Below the pieces are notes generated by a model. The model did no database searches. It worked only from the letters and a program-made list of their open reading frames with translations, and was not told the origin of the DNA. Below, one piece after another: positions 26,566 through 36,854 of a stretch of 58,872 nucleotides of DNA. Numbering within the stretch: the first letter of the stretch is position 1; every line of letters begins with the position of its first letter. Location: assembly GCF_001999335.1 (NCBI RefSeq), contig NZ_MLHS01000010.1, positions 1 to 58,872 on the forward strand, in the 5' to 3' direction. A program made the translations under genes and the position numbers. The DNA is from Rodentibacter sp. Ppn85 (GTDB lineage Bacteria; Pseudomonadota; Gammaproteobacteria; Enterobacterales; Pasteurellaceae).

Positions 26566-29500
26566 TTATCCGAACTCCAATTCAACCGCACTTTCGCCCA
26601 ACATATTGGCTAATTCCGTTAAAATTTCATCGGTCGGGGTAATCGACCACTGAACACCAAGGCGTAACAGCGCTCTGCCTTTTGAGCTTTGATAATACAC
26701 ATTAATCGGTAAGGTTCCGCCGCTAACCGGCTCAAGCATTTGTTTCAGTTGTTTAATAAACACCGGCGTGATTTGTTCGTCCGATAAACTAATGGCAAGC
26801 GATTTTGCATAGCGGGAACGGGCTTCATCTAACGTCATCATATCCCGTACGGTCATTTTTAAACCACCGGAAAAATCATCAAAACTCACTTGCCCCGATA
26901 CCACCACTACCGTGTCTTTTTGCAGTTTTTCGCCAAACTGCTCCAAACTTTCGCCAAATAACGTAATATCTAAACGCCCCGAGCGATCATCTAATGTCGC
27001 AATACCCAGTCGATTCCCCTTTTTGGTAATCGCAATGCGCGATGAGACAACTAAGCCGGCTGCCGTACTAATTTGTCCGCGGCGATTCGGTGTCAGTTCT
27101 TTTAAACGGGTTGAGCTGTAATGAGAAAGCTCTTTTAAATAACGACTAACTGGATGACTGCTTAAATAAAGCCCTAGGGTTTCACGTTCGCCGTCTAAAA
27201 TTTGTTTTTCCGTGTAAGGCGGCGTATTGGCATAGGCATTTTCAACTTCTTCATGGCTTTCCGTCAGCACCCCGAACATATCAGACTGCCCCATCGCTTC
27301 ATCTTTGGCATGCTGATCGGACGCTTTAAGGGCATCTTCCAAATTTTTAGCCAGTGCGGCGCGATGCGGCCCCAATTTATCAAATGCACCGGACATAATC
27401 AGGCTTTCAAAGGTGCGCCGATTGATTTTTTTCAAATCGACACGGGCACACAAATCAAATAAATCCTTAAAGAACCCGCCCTCATTTCGTGCGTTAACCA
27501 ATGCCTCGATCGGGCCTTCTCCCACACCTTTAATCGCACCGATACCATACACGATTTCACCGTTTTCATTCACACTGAAATGATGTTTACCCACATTAAT
27601 ATCTGGTGGGGTAACTTTTAATCCCATACGCAAACATTCATCGTACAAACCAACAATTTTATCGGTATTGTCCATTTCCGATGTCATCACCGCCGCCATA
27701 AATTCCGCAGGAAAATGGGTTTTCAGCCAAAGTGTTTGGTAGGAAACCAATGCATAGGCTGCCGAGTGGGATTTATTAAAACCATAACCGGCGAATTTTT
27801 CCACCAAATCGAAAATCTTCATGGCAAGTTCACCGTCAACGCCGTTTTTGATCGCGCCTTGTTCAAAGACAGAACGTTGTTTCGCCATTTCTTCCGGTTT
27901 TTTCTTACCCATTGCCCGTCGCAATAAATCCGCCCCGCCTAACGTATAGCCTGCAAGAACCTGGGCAATTTGCATTACTTGCTCTTGATACAAAATAATG
28001 CCATAGGTAGGCTCTAAAATCGGTTTCAGGCTTTCGTGCTGATAATTCACATCGGGATAAGAAACTTCTTCACGTCCGTGCTTACGATCGATAAAGTTAT
28101 CCACCATTCCCGATTGCAGCGGGCCGGGGCGGAATAGAGCCACCAACGCAATAATATCTTCAAAACAGTCCGGTTGTAGGCGTTTAATCAAATCTTTCAT
28201 ACCGCGCGATTCCAACTGGAATACGGCTGTCGTTTCGGAGCGTTTGAGCAATTCAAAAGAATCCGGATCATCCAATGGAATTGAAGCAATATCCACCATT
28301 GGTTTTCCTTCTCTCGCCATACGTGCATTGACCATATCCAACGCCCATTTGATAATAGTGAGGGTGCGTAATCCCAAGAAGTCAAATTTTACTAAGCCGG
28401 CATATTCCACATCATTTTTATCAAAATGGGTAACCGGGTGAAGCCCCTCACTATCACAATAAAGCGGCGCAAAATCGGTAATTAAAGTCGGTGAAATTAC
28501 CACACCGCCGGCGTGCTTACCGGCATTTCGGGTCACCCCCTCCAGCTTGCGTGCCATATCAATAAGCGCTTGTACTTCTTCATCGGTATCATAAGCTGCT
28601 TGTAATTGAGGCTCAACTTCAAAGGCCTTGGCAAGTGTCATTCCCGGATCAAGAGGAATCAATTTAGAAATGCGATCCACAAAACCGTAGGGATGCCCCA
28701 ATACCCGCCCGACATCGCGAATCACCGCCTTCGCCGCCATCGTACCGAAAGTAATAATTTGTGATACCGCACCACGCCCGTAGGTTTCCGCTACGTGCTC
28801 AATCACGCGATCCCGTCCGTCCATACAGAAATCCACGTCAAAATCCGGCATTGATACACGTTCGGGGTTTAAGAAACGTTCAAAAAGTAAATCGAATTCT
28901 AAGGGATCGAGATCAGTAATTTTTAACGCATACGCCACCAATGACCCCGCACCGGAACCCCGTCCCGGCCCCACGGGAATATCGTTATCTTTCGACCATT
29001 GAATAAACTCCATCACGATCAAAAAGTAACCAGGGAACCCCATTTGGTTAATCACGTCGAGTTCCACTTGCAAACGCTCATCATATTCCGCGCGTTTTTC
29101 CGACCGCACTTTTTCATCGGGAAACAAAAACGCCAAGCGTTCTTCCAAGCCCTCTTTCGATTTCATGACCAAATAATCTTCCGTACTCAGCTCTCCCGTT
29201 GGAAATTGCGGTAAGAAATATTGACCAAGACGCAAGGTAACACTACAACGCTGTGCGATTAATAGGGTGTTTTCAAGGGCGGAAGGAATATCGGCAAATA
29301 ACGCACACATTTCCTGTTCGGTACGGAAATACTGCTGTGCGGTGTAAAGTTTAGGGCGTTTGGGATCATCCAACGTATAACCGTCATGAATCGCCACGCG
29401 AATTTCATGGGCTTCCGCATCATCCGGCTTTAAAAAGACAACATCATTGGTTGCCACAAGAGGTAAATTTTGAGTCTCCGCAAGGATGCAAGCGGCTTTG

Positions 29501-30042
29501 ATATAACGTTCTTCATCAAGTTTACCGGTTCGCGCTAAAGCCAGATAAAAATGATCAGGAAAAAATTCTTGGTAAAAACCAACCGCACTTTGTGTTTCTA
29601 GCGCATTTTCTTTCAATAATTTTTTACCCACATCACCTTTTGTCCCGCCAGATAAAATAATAACGCCCTCACGGTGTTCGATTAACCAATCTTGGTCAAT
29701 ATAGGGCAAATCGTCATAACCCCGTTGGTAAGCCTTCGACAATAGCAATGTGATATTTTTATAGCCCGTATTATTTTTTGCAAGCAAGGTCAGCTCGAAT
29801 AATTCGTCACCGCATAACTCGCTGCGCACCCGCACATCCGCACCAATAATCGGTTTAATGCCGGCAGACAATGCTTCCCCATAAAAACGTACGACACCAC
29901 AAAAATTGGTAAAATCCGTCAATGCCATCGCCACCATATTATTTTCTGCACAGGTTTTGACCAAAGGTTTCACCTTGGCAATCCCATCAATCATGGAAAA
30001 ATCACTGTGTGTACGGAGATGGACGAAACGAGGTTGTATCAT
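26566..30042 (-). CDS. dnaE: DNA polymerase III alpha subunit
   Basis: A 1158-aa replicative polymerase subunit. The N-terminal PHP domain starts [19 protein letters not shown]. The polymerase palm carries [14 protein letters not shown] with the catalytic aspartates, and [16 protein letters not shown] is a conserved block before it. A helix-hairpin-helix and an OB-fold follow (about 960-1070, with [20 protein letters not shown]). The length is close to the Escherichia coli protein (1160). It appears monocistronic. Confidence 0.98.
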   Translation of the reverse strand: MIQPRFVHLRTHSDFSMIDGIAKVKPLVKTCAENNMVAMALTDFTNFCGVVRFYGEALSAGIKPIIGADVRVRSELCGDELFELTLLAKNNTGYKNITLLLSKAYQRGYDDLPYIDQDWLIEHREGVIILSGGTKGDVGKKLLKENALETQSAVGFYQEFFPDHFYLALARTGKLDEERYIKAACILAETQNLPLVATNDVVFLKPDDAEAHEIRVAIHDGYTLDDPKRPKLYTAQQYFRTEQEMCALFADIPSALENTLLIAQRCSVTLRLGQYFLPQFPTGELSTEDYLVMKSKEGLEERLAFLFPDEKVRSEKRAEYDERLQVELDVINQMGFPGYFLIVMEFIQWSKDNDIPVGPGRGSGAGSLVAYALKITDLDPLEFDLLFERFLNPERVSMPDFDVDFCMDGRDRVIEHVAETYGRGAVSQIITFGTMAAKAVIRDVGRVLGHPYGFVDRISKLIPLDPGMTLAKAFEVEPQLQAAYDTDEEVQALIDMARKLEGVTRNAGKHAGGVVISPTLITDFAPLYCDSEGLHPVTHFDKNDVEYAGLVKFDFLGLRTLTIIKWALDMVNARMAREGKPMVDIASIPLDDPDSFELLKRSETTAVFQLESRGMKDLIKRLQPDCFEDIIALVALFRPGPLQSGMVDNFIDRKHGREEVSYPDVNYQHESLKPILEPTYGIILYQEQVMQIAQVLAGYTLGGADLLRRAMGKKKPEEMAKQRSVFEQGAIKNGVDGELAMKIFDLVEKFAGYGFNKSHSAAYALVSYQTLWLKTHFPAEFMAAVMTSEMDNTDKIVGLYDECLRMGLKVTPPDINVGKHHFSVNENGEIVYGIGAIKGVGEGPIEALVNARNEGGFFKDLFDLCARVDLKKINRRTFESLIMSGAFDKLGPHRAALAKNLEDALKASDQHAKDEAMGQSDMFGVLTESHEEVENAYANTPPYTEKQILDGERETLGLYLSSHPVSRYLKELSHYSSTRLKELTPNRRGQISTAAGLVVSSRIAITKKGNRLGIATLDDRSGRLDITLFGESLEQFGEKLQKDTVVVVSGQVSFDDFSGGLKMTVRDMMTLDEARSRYAKSLAISLSDEQITPVFIKQLKQMLEPVSGGTLPINVYYQSSKGRALLRLGVQWSITPTDEILTELANMLGESAVELEFG

Positions 30043-30122
30043 TTAGAATCCTTGAAAGTGCAGTTGATTTGAATACGTTTTATGTGCGTGTATTATACGG
30101 AAATTTAAGATGAAGGGAAAAT

Positions 30123-30157
30123 AAAGGGCTGAATGACCAATGCCAATTCAGCCCTTT
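30123..30157 (-). terminator. Terminator after the GlxA-type regulator
   Basis: Twelve-base arms AAAGGGCTGAAT (30123-30134) and ATTCAGCCCTTT (30146-30157), followed on the minus strand by ATTTT. It separates the regulator gene from dnaE. Confidence 0.85.
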
Positions 30158-30184
30158 GTTTTATACCTTATTGTTTTTTATACC

Positions 30185-31132
30185 TCATAATATAGAAAAC
30201 CGCTTTTGCCATTGTTTTGGACTGATGTGATGTTTGGCTTTAAAGTGTTGGCGGAATGCCGTTGTGGAATGAAAGCCAATTTGGTGAGCAATCTCGTCAA
30301 TCGTCAATTTGGTACTTTCTAATAATTCCCGCCCTTTTTGGAGGCGGACTTCAATCAGCCATTCGGTGAATGCCATCCCTGTTGCTTGACGAAAATGTCG
30401 AGTAAATGTGCTACGACTCATCGTTAATTGCTTGGCTAGTTGATTAATCGAATAGTCTCCTTTTAGGTTAGTTCGTATAATATCTAACCATTCATTGATA
30501 TTTTCATTAGCAGTTTTACGTGCGATAGGCTGCTCGATAAACTGAGCTTGTCCTCCTTCCCGATGAGGAGGAAGTACTAATAGTCGCGCCAATTGATTCG
30601 CAATCTTTACCCCATATTGTCGACGAACAATTGCAAGACAGCAATCCAGCCCTGCTGACGTTCCTGCGGAAGTAATAATATTTTCATCTTCAATATAAAT
30701 CGCATCGCAATCCAATTTTACTTGTGGGAAACGTTGTCTAAAATCGGCTTCACCTAACCAATGGGTTGTGGCTTTTTTACCATTCAATAATCCGGCATAA
30801 GCAAGTGGATATGCGCCATAACACAATCCTACAATCATTGCTCCACGTTTTGCTGCTTGCTGTAATGCTTGTATAACGGCATCAGAGGGGATTTTCAATA
30901 CATTATCCCAACCGGGGATAACAACAAAATCGGCTTGATCTAACAAACTCAAATCACCGTCAGCCACAATCGTAGCAGGGTAAGATTGTGTAGCCGTTGA
31001 GTCTTCCGCCGCAATCTTGACCTTAAATAAAGGAGCTTCCTCAATTTCTGTTGAAAACACCATATAGGGCACAGAAAACTGAAAAAAGTTAAACTGGGGA
31101 TAAACTACAATTGCAACAGTTGGAATTGACAT
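30185..31132 (-). CDS. GlxA family AraC-type transcriptional regulator
   Basis: A 315-aa regulator. Residues about 5-185 form a DJ-1/PfpI-like domain, with the nucleophile-elbow cysteine Cys104 in VGLCYGAYPLA and an acidic TSAGTSAGLDCCLAIVRR helix. Residues about 215-315 hold the double helix-turn-helix of AraC: SINQLAKQLTMSRSTFTRHF and LTIDEIAHQIGFHSTTAFRQ. Such proteins sense small molecules through the DJ-1 domain. It is divergent from the metallo-hydrolase gene at 31275, its most likely target. Confidence 0.9.
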   Translation of the reverse strand: MSIPTVAIVVYPQFNFFQFSVPYMVFSTEIEEAPLFKVKIAAEDSTATQSYPATIVADGDLSLLDQADFVVIPGWDNVLKIPSDAVIQALQQAAKRGAMIVGLCYGAYPLAYAGLLNGKKATTHWLGEADFRQRFPQVKLDCDAIYIEDENIITSAGTSAGLDCCLAIVRRQYGVKIANQLARLLVLPPHREGGQAQFIEQPIARKTANENINEWLDIIRTNLKGDYSINQLAKQLTMSRSTFTRHFRQATGMAFTEWLIEVRLQKGRELLESTKLTIDEIAHQIGFHSTTAFRQHFKAKHHISPKQWQKRFSIL

Positions 31133-31274
31133 TTTTTCTCAATCTAATAAATTTGACCTAATCATTTCTATTTTTGAATAATAAGTCAATATTTTTCATT
31201 TTATTTCTCTTTCATAATGACTGTATCCCGCATAGGCGATTTAATTCATTCTATTTTTTATAGGAGGACACAAA

Positions 31275-32117
31275 ATGAAATTAAAATCTACTTTTACACT
31301 TATGGCGGCAACCTTTGCCACGACAGCTAATGCCGAAATCAGCTATCAGCATATCCGTAATGCAACCGCAAAAATTGAAATGGCAGACAGCACTTTTTTA
31401 GTCGATCCATACCTTGCTCCTAAAGGCTCTTATGCAGGTTTTGAAGGGACAATCCATAGTCAGAAACGCAACCCTTTGATTGATATGGCAGAGCCGGTTG
31501 AGAAGATATTACAAGGCATCGATGCAGTGATCGTAACTCATACACACGCAGATCATTGGGACGAATATGCACAAAAAGTACTACCTAAAAACTTACCGGT
31601 TTTTGTACAAAATGCTGGTGATGCCCAAATTATCCGTTCACAAGGTTTTAAAGATGTTCGCGTAGTCGGTAAAAATACCGAATTTAACAAGGTAAAATTA
31701 AGTAAAACCGGTGGACAGCATGGTACGGATCAAATGTATTCTAACCCACAATTTGCCGAACTGGCAGGTGAAGCAATGGGCGTCGTAATGCAAGCAAATG
31801 GTGAGAAAACCCTATATATCGTGGGTGATACCATTTGGAATTATGAAGTGGATTTTGCACTCAATCACTATAAACCTGACGTCATTGTCATGAATACGGG
31901 TTATGCCCAGATGGAAGGCAACCCAGATAGCATCATTATGGGTAAAGCTGATGTCGCCAAAGCCCGTCAAGTTGCACCAAATGCGAATATTATTACAGTA
32001 CATATGGATGCAGTAAATCATGCTTCGGTGACTTCAGATGAAATGCGAAAATTTGTGAAGGAAAATAACTTGACAAAAGTTGCCGTACCAAAAGAAAGTG
32101 AAATATTGAAATATTAG
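31275..32117 (+). CDS. Secreted MBL-fold metallo-hydrolase (UlaG-like)
   Basis: A 280-aa protein with a signal peptide (MKLKSTFTLMAATFATTANA). The metallo-beta-lactamase core is clear: VTHTHADHWDEYA supplies the HxHxDH zinc motif, GGQHG the next histidine and YIVGDTIWN the bridging aspartate. Strands such as RNATAKIEMADSTFLVDPYL are typical of UlaG-like members. Substrate unknown; periplasmic location is inferred from the signal peptide. The ATG has GGAGG upstream. It is divergent from a GlxA-type regulator and followed by a terminator. Confidence 0.88.
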   Translation: MKLKSTFTLMAATFATTANAEISYQHIRNATAKIEMADSTFLVDPYLAPKGSYAGFEGTIHSQKRNPLIDMAEPVEKILQGIDAVIVTHTHADHWDEYAQKVLPKNLPVFVQNAGDAQIIRSQGFKDVRVVGKNTEFNKVKLSKTGGQHGTDQMYSNPQFAELAGEAMGVVMQANGEKTLYIVGDTIWNYEVDFALNHYKPDVIVMNTGYAQMEGNPDSIIMGKADVAKARQVAPNANIITVHMDAVNHASVTSDEMRKFVKENNLTKVAVPKESEILKY

Positions 32118-32180
32118 TGCACGACAAGAAATGAGTTAGACGAATCTATTATCCTCAAATTGAAACTTGTCTGTGTAAAT

Positions 32181-32212
32181 GCGGTTGTAAAATCTTAGAG
32201 ATTTTCAACCGC
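32181..32212. terminator. Bidirectional terminator between the MBL gene and gpt
   Basis: Arms GCGGTTG-t-AAAATC (32181-32194) and GATTTT-CAACCGC (32200-32212), flanked by T-rich DNA on both sides, between convergent genes. Confidence 0.8.
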
Positions 32213-32229
32213 TCTTTTATTTAACAGTC

Positions 32230-32697
32230 TTATTTTCTTGCGAGGGGAGGAACGAACGTTAAACCTAAATCCCAAGGTTGTTCAATCCATGTATTTTGTG
32301 GGATATCAATGACATAATCGTCCACTAATTTTGCTCCTGCCGGTTTGGCAAAAACCGTGACAAATTTAGCATTCGGATACATTTCGCGAATCGCACGGGC
32401 TGTATTGCCGGTATCCACTAAATCATCTACAACGATAAAACCTTCACCGCCGTTTGGTACTTCCGCAGCGTGTAAAACTTGAAGCTCGCCTTGATTTTTA
32501 TGATCGTGATAACTGGCGATACAAACGGTTTCTACGTGGCGAATATTGAGTTCGCGTGACAACACGGCTGCCGGAAATAAACCGCCCCGACTCACTGCAA
32601 TGATACCTTTCCATTGGGAAGCCGGAAGTAAACGCTCTGATAATTTGCGGGCGTGCATTTGGAACATATCCCAAGTCACCACATATTTTTCGCTCAT
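32230..32697 (-). CDS. gpt: Xanthine-guanine phosphoribosyltransferase
   Basis: A 155-aa purine-salvage enzyme that makes XMP and GMP from bases and PRPP. The start is the ATG at 32697 ([19 protein letters not shown]), five bases after AGGTG; an in-frame ATG lies one codon upstream and a longer frame at 32748 lacks a ribosome site. The PRPP-binding motif is [18 protein letters not shown], and [18 protein letters not shown] is the second loop. Divergent from pepD. Confidence 0.96.
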   Translation of the reverse strand: MSEKYVVTWDMFQMHARKLSERLLPASQWKGIIAVSRGGLFPAAVLSRELNIRHVETVCIASYHDHKNQGELQVLHAAEVPNGGEGFIVVDDLVDTGNTARAIREMYPNAKFVTVFAKPAGAKLVDDYVIDIPQNTWIEQPWDLGLTFVPPLARK

Positions 32698-32795
32698 CAT
32701 TACACCTATATCAATAAATAAAAATTGCGTAAGGATAACCTGAAACAAGGTTTTATGCTATTATTTCGTGAAATTTTTCGTAAAAAGGAGAAAAT

Positions 32796-34241
32796 ATGTC
32801 TGAAATTACTACCCTACAACCACAATTATTATGGAAATGGTTTGATCAAATTTGTGCTATCCCTCATCCGTCTCATCATGAGGACGAATTGGCAAATCTC
32901 ATTGTCAATTGGGCGAAAGAAAAACAATTTTTTGTGGAACGTGATGAAGCGGGCAATGTGTTGATTCGTAAACCGGCAACGGCAGGAATGGAAAACCGCA
33001 TGCCGGTAGCATTGCAAGCCCATTTGGATATGGTGCCGCAAGCCAACGAAGGCAATCCGCACGATTTCACCCAAGATCCAATCCGTCCGTATATTGATGG
33101 AGATTGGGTGAAAGCACAAGGTACAACCTTAGGTGCGGACAATGGAATTGGTTTAGCCTCCGCCCTTGCAGTGTTAGAAAGTGATGATGTGGCGCATCCG
33201 CCTCTTGAAGTTTTACTCACGATGACCGAAGAAACAGGTATGGATGGTGCATTAAATCTTCGCCGTAATTGGTTACAGTCAGACATTCTCATTAATACGG
33301 ATACCGAGGAAATCGGTGAAATTTATATCGGTTGTGCCGGCGGCATTAATGCCAATTTGGAACTAACCATAGAACGAGAAACCAACTCTTTTGAGCATTG
33401 TGTTCAACTCACGTTAAAAGGCTTGCGCGGTGGGCATTCCGGTTGTGATATTCATACTGGCAGAGCTAACGCGATTAAAGTGTTAGCACGCGTATTAGCA
33501 AAACTGACACAAAGTCAACCGCACTTTGATTTAGCGGAAATTCGTGGCGGCTCAATTCGTAATGCAATTCCCCGTGAAGCCGCTGCCGTACTAGCGTTCA
33601 ATGGTGATCTTAATGCCCTTGAAAGTGCGGTTAAAAATCTTGAAGTTTTACTCAAAGAAGAATTAGCGATTGCCGAACCAAATTTAGCCCTCTTTATTGA
33701 ACCGACAGCCAAAGCCGAAACCGTATTCACCGCACAAAGCACAAAAACGGTGATTCATTTGTTAAACGCTTTACCAAACGGTGTGATTCGCAATAGTGAC
33801 GTGATTAAAAACGTAGTGGAAAGCTCGCTCAGTATCGGCGTGTTAAAAACAGAAGGTGATAAGGTGAAAAGCACGATTTTAGTGCGCTCATTGATTGAAA
33901 GCGGTAAAGCTTATGTGACCGAGCTATTAAGTTCCGTTGCCGCTTTAGCCGGTGCGAAAACCGAATTCTCCGCCCCGTACCCAGGTTGGAAACCGGTGAA
34001 CGATTCCGCCATTCTCAACTTAACGAAAAAACATTATACCGAAGTATTAGGCAAAGAGCCTAAAATCAAAGTGATCCACGCAGGTCTTGAATGCGGTTTA
34101 TTGAAAGAACATTATCCGCATATTGATATGGTGTCTTTAGGCCCTACGATTCGCAACGCTCACTCACCGGATGAGAAAGTACAGATCTCGGCGGTGCAGA
34201 CTTATTGGGAGGTGTTGGGGAAAGTGTTGGGGGATATTTGA
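32796..34241 (+). CDS. pepD: Aminoacyl-histidine dipeptidase PepD (beta-Ala-His dipeptidase)
   Basis: A 481-aa cytosolic M20/M28-type metallopeptidase that cleaves dipeptides, including carnosine-like ones. Metal-site motifs are [11 protein letters not shown] (His and Asp ligands), [15 protein letters not shown] and [14 protein letters not shown] (catalytic Glu and ligand Glu). The C-terminal HAGLECGLL gives the last histidine. AAGGAG precedes the ATG at 32796. It complements peptide uptake by Opp. Confidence 0.96.
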   Translation: MSEITTLQPQLLWKWFDQICAIPHPSHHEDELANLIVNWAKEKQFFVERDEAGNVLIRKPATAGMENRMPVALQAHLDMVPQANEGNPHDFTQDPIRPYIDGDWVKAQGTTLGADNGIGLASALAVLESDDVAHPPLEVLLTMTEETGMDGALNLRRNWLQSDILINTDTEEIGEIYIGCAGGINANLELTIERETNSFEHCVQLTLKGLRGGHSGCDIHTGRANAIKVLARVLAKLTQSQPHFDLAEIRGGSIRNAIPREAAAVLAFNGDLNALESAVKNLEVLLKEELAIAEPNLALFIEPTAKAETVFTAQSTKTVIHLLNALPNGVIRNSDVIKNVVESSLSIGVLKTEGDKVKSTILVRSLIESGKAYVTELLSSVAALAGAKTEFSAPYPGWKPVNDSAILNLTKKHYTEVLGKEPKIKVIHAGLECGLLKEHYPHIDMVSLGPTIRNAHSPDEKVQISAVQTYWEVLGKVLGDI

Positions 34242-34264
34242 GTAAATAGCTATATCATATAACA

Positions 34265-34299
34265 AAGTGCGGTTCACTATCCTAAAATTAACCGCACTT
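34265..34299 (+). terminator. Inverted uptake-signal terminator after pepD
   Basis: Arms AAGTGCGGTT (34265-34274) and AACCGCACTT (34290-34299) around a 15-base spacer, 23 bases after the pepD stop. No long T-run follows, so it may be weak. Confidence 0.6.
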
Positions 34300-34304
34300 A
34301 TATA

Positions 34305-34744
34305 TCATAGTTTCTTATCTAATTTAAGAAAGTATCCTTTGCCATATTTTCTTATAAATCTTTTCTTTAAAATTGGTTCAATATGAAAGGAGAATGCAAG
34401 CTCTCCTTTTAATTTTTTAATTTTATCTTCCTTAAGATACCCTAATAAATAATGTTGTATTTTAGAAGATAATACCCTTTTTTATATCTTCCAATAGAGA
34501 GTTTACTATCATTTGATAACCTTATCCCTGTTACATGTCTATTATGAACCTTAGAAAAAAATACTGTTTTTTCTTTATTTAAAGATATATCACCTTGATA
34601 AATATCATGAAGAAGACTCTCCACTATTTTCGGTATATTAAATAATATGTTTACAGAATTTGTAGAAAATATAATATCATCAGCATACCTTGTGTAGGTT
34701 ATACTCATAGAATTACATTTTTCTGATATAGCTTTATCAAAATA
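34305..34744 (-). pseudogene. Decayed retron-type reverse transcriptase (C-terminal part)
   Basis: The minus strand encodes [20 protein letters not shown] then DDIIFS, the catalytic YADD box of reverse transcriptases. It continues with [20 protein letters not shown] and [16 protein letters not shown], which are blocks 6-7 with the VTG motif typical of retron RTs. At a run of six A (plus-strand T, 34478-34483) the frame breaks. Adding one A restores [20 protein letters not shown] and then LKGELAFSFHIEPILKKRF, ending KYGKGYFLKLDKKL: the thumb and tail. The N-terminal fingers and palm are gone (in-frame stop upstream), and no msr/msd structure was found. The region is much more AT-rich than its neighbours. 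An 88-residue open frame (34442-34708) is the longest intact piece. Confidence 0.8.
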
Positions 34745-34875
34745 TTACAAAACAGATAAAAAAACGCTATTTGTTTATTAAAACGACAGTTTTGTAAAGA
34801 AAACTATTCAGACCGAGGCTAGAATAATGATTGTTAGTAATCTTAAAAAGGGCTTATAGAGATAGGCTAAAAAAT
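34745..34875. other. AT-rich stretch upstream of the RT relic
   Basis: No gene is supported here. Out-of-frame traces just beyond the relic (TGT AAT ATT followed by TTT GAT AAA) could be the SNI-FDK block of the same RT, damaged by a small deletion, but this is a weak reading. Confidence 0.35.
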
Positions 34876-34894
34876 AGAGGCTTAGATAGCCTCT
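34876..34894 (-). terminator. Terminator after aldA
   Basis: Seven-base arms AGAGGCT and AGCCTCT around TAGAT, followed on the minus strand by a run of six T, about 30 bases after the aldA stop. Confidence 0.85.
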
Positions 34895-34926
34895 AAATTA
34901 AAATGATCAATTAATATTCAGCCCCG

Positions 34927-36369
34927 TCACTCACCACGAAACTGCAAATAAACCACTTGAGTTTGTAAATATTCCTCCAAGCCGTGTTTGCCGTCTGCAC
35001 CGCCAATGCCGGATTTTCGCCAGCCGGCGTGGTAGCCTTGCATTGCTTCAAAATTCTCCCGATTGACGTACGTTTCACCAAATTTGAGTCGGGAAATCAG
35101 GGTCATTGCGCTATTGAGGTTTTGAGTATAGATAGATGAGGTCAAGCCGTATTCACAATCGTTAGCCAGCGCAATCGCTTCACCAAGCGTCTCGAAAGTC
35201 GCCACCGGAATTACCGGCCCAAAAATTTCACTACGCATAATCTCCATTGCATTATGCACGTTATCTATAATCGTCGGTTCAAAATAATAGCCGGTTTGCT
35301 CAACCGCTTTTCCACCGAGAACAAGGTTTCCGCCCTGCGCGACGGCATTTTCCACGATTGCCTGAACTTTCTGTAACCCTTTTTCATTCACCAAAGGCCC
35401 CATATCAATATCCGTTTTTGCAAGAGGATCGCCGTAACTGACCGCTTGCATTTTCTCAACCAGCTTCGCCAAGAAGGCCGCTTTGACGCTACTCTGCACA
35501 TACACCCGCTCGGCACAGTTACACACTTGCCCCGAATTAATCACACGGGAATTGACCACCGCCGTTGCCGCCAAGTCCAAATCGGCGTCTGCCAACACAA
35601 TCGCCGGCGCTTTACCGCCGAGTTCCAAATTCACCTTAATGATATGTTTACTCGCCGCCGCCATCACTTTTTGACCGGTCAGCTGGCTGCCGGTAAACGA
35701 CACCATTCCGACTTTTTCATTGGAAGAGAGCGCTTCGCCGATTTCATTTCCAAAACCGGTTACGACATTAAAGACGCCCTTAGGCAAGCCGATTTGATGG
35801 ACAATCTCCGCAAATAGCGCCGCATTATTGGGCGATTCTTCACTCGGTTTAATCACAATCGTATTACCGGTCACCAGCGCGGGCGCCGCTTTGCGGGCAA
35901 TTAAAAAGAACGGAAAATTCCACGGCAAAATACCGGTTACCACGCCGATAGCTTTTTTATAGAGCAAAATATGTTCATTGCGGCGATCGCTCTGGATAAT
36001 TTCACCTTCATAACGCCGTGCCCATTCCGCCATATAATCCAAATAATCGGCGGTAAAATTCACTTCTACGGTCGCTAAACTCAGGGTTTTACCCATTTCC
36101 GCCGAAATAGTTTCGGCAATTTCGCCCGCTCTGGCACGAATACCGTCAGCTATCCGGTGCAAATATTGGCCACGCTCCACCGCCGGCCACTGCTCCCAAT
36201 CCGGCTGAGCCTGAGCCGCGGCGTCAATCGCTCGGGTAACGTCGTCCACATTGGCTCTCGGCACTTCGGATAAAATTTGCTCGGTCGCCGGGTTATATAC
36301 GGCAAAAGTGCGGTTTGAGACCGACGGCACGAATGCCCCGTCAATATACATTTGGTATTGCTTAACCAT
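34927..36369 (-). CDS. aldA: Lactaldehyde/glycolaldehyde dehydrogenase AldA
   Basis: A 480-aa NAD-dependent aldehyde dehydrogenase. Long stretches are of AldA type: ADYLDYMAEWARRYEGEIIQ, TGILPWNFPFFLIARKAAP, and the active site SRVINSGQVCNCAERVYVQ with the catalytic cysteine (Cys285) and the general base Glu249 in LELGGKAP. AldA oxidises L-lactaldehyde from fucose or rhamnose breakdown, and glycolaldehyde. No fucose genes are in view. A consensus CRP site lies about 100 bases upstream. Rather higher GC than the flanking intergenic DNA. Confidence 0.92.
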   Translation of the reverse strand: MVKQYQMYIDGAFVPSVSNRTFAVYNPATEQILSEVPRANVDDVTRAIDAAAQAQPDWEQWPAVERGQYLHRIADGIRARAGEIAETISAEMGKTLSLATVEVNFTADYLDYMAEWARRYEGEIIQSDRRNEHILLYKKAIGVVTGILPWNFPFFLIARKAAPALVTGNTIVIKPSEESPNNAALFAEIVHQIGLPKGVFNVVTGFGNEIGEALSSNEKVGMVSFTGSQLTGQKVMAAASKHIIKVNLELGGKAPAIVLADADLDLAATAVVNSRVINSGQVCNCAERVYVQSSVKAAFLAKLVEKMQAVSYGDPLAKTDIDMGPLVNEKGLQKVQAIVENAVAQGGNLVLGGKAVEQTGYYFEPTIIDNVHNAMEIMRSEIFGPVIPVATFETLGEAIALANDCEYGLTSSIYTQNLNSAMTLISRLKFGETYVNRENFEAMQGYHAGWRKSGIGGADGKHGLEEYLQTQVVYLQFRGE

Positions 36370-36604
36370 TTATGACTCCTTTTACATTTGTACTCACGCC
36401 GTAAGATTACGCTGAAACCGCACGGTCGAGTATAAAAAGGTGATAAAAAGGTTAATTTTGTTAAAGTTATGTGAACAAAATCACAAAAAATTCGCCTTTC
36501 TTTTCTGTCAGAATGCCCGTTTCTGACAAAAAAGCGGTTTATCGGGCAGCGTGGGTATTTTGCACTCTTTCGCAAGCAACCGACCGCTTGTCGCGCTCAA
36601 TAAA
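36370..36604. other. aldA upstream region
   Basis: About 235 bases without a gene. They hold the aldA ribosome site, the presumed promoter and the CRP site at 36470-36485. Short open frames here lack any family signal. Confidence 0.5.
36470..36485. promoter_or_regulatory. Consensus CRP site upstream of aldA
   Basis: TGTGA-ACAAAA-TCACA matches both CRP half-sites at all ten defined bases. In Escherichia coli aldA is subject to cAMP-CRP control, which fits. It is placed about 100 bases before the aldA ATG. Confidence 0.75.
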
Positions 36605-36629
36605 AAACCGATCCGCGATGGATCGGTTT
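36605..36629 (-). terminator. Strong terminator between tehA and aldA
   Basis: Ten-base perfect arms AAACCGATCC and GGATCGGTTT around GCGAT, followed on the minus strand by TTT. It lies 17 bases past the stop of the short relic at 36646 and 225 bases past tehA, so it probably belonged to a lost gene. Confidence 0.85.
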
Positions 36630-36645
36630 CTTTGTGTTTTCAAGG

Positions 36646-36720
36646 TTATTTCAATACTTTCCAGCATCGGTAACCGTAAATGCCGATAACCACAAAACAG
36701 ATTAGCGGCAGATTAGGATC
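36646..36720 (-). pseudogene. Possible tail of a lost membrane protein
   Basis: The minus strand reads ISDDPNLPLICFVVIGIYGY then RCWKVLK and a stop, a hydrophobic segment with a basic cytosolic end, followed 17 bases later by a strong terminator. That is what the end of a permease gene looks like. The frame is closed not far upstream, and the family could not be recognised. Chance resemblance cannot be excluded. Confidence 0.25.
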
Positions 36721-36854
36721 GTCAGAAATTTTTCTAACGCAACCTAAATCTAATCAATAAGTTTGTGTCTAGCGAAACGCCCAACAAAGCCAAAAGACTT
36801 CTTTATACGCTAAAGAGTTATCAAATTTTAAGAAAGGGAGAAGGTACACTTCTT

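Noticed and set aside
34745-34930. Retron ncRNA (msr/msd) near the RT relic
   Set aside because: The only clear hairpin here is the aldA terminator at 34876-34894; no paired a1/a2 repeats or branching structure were found.
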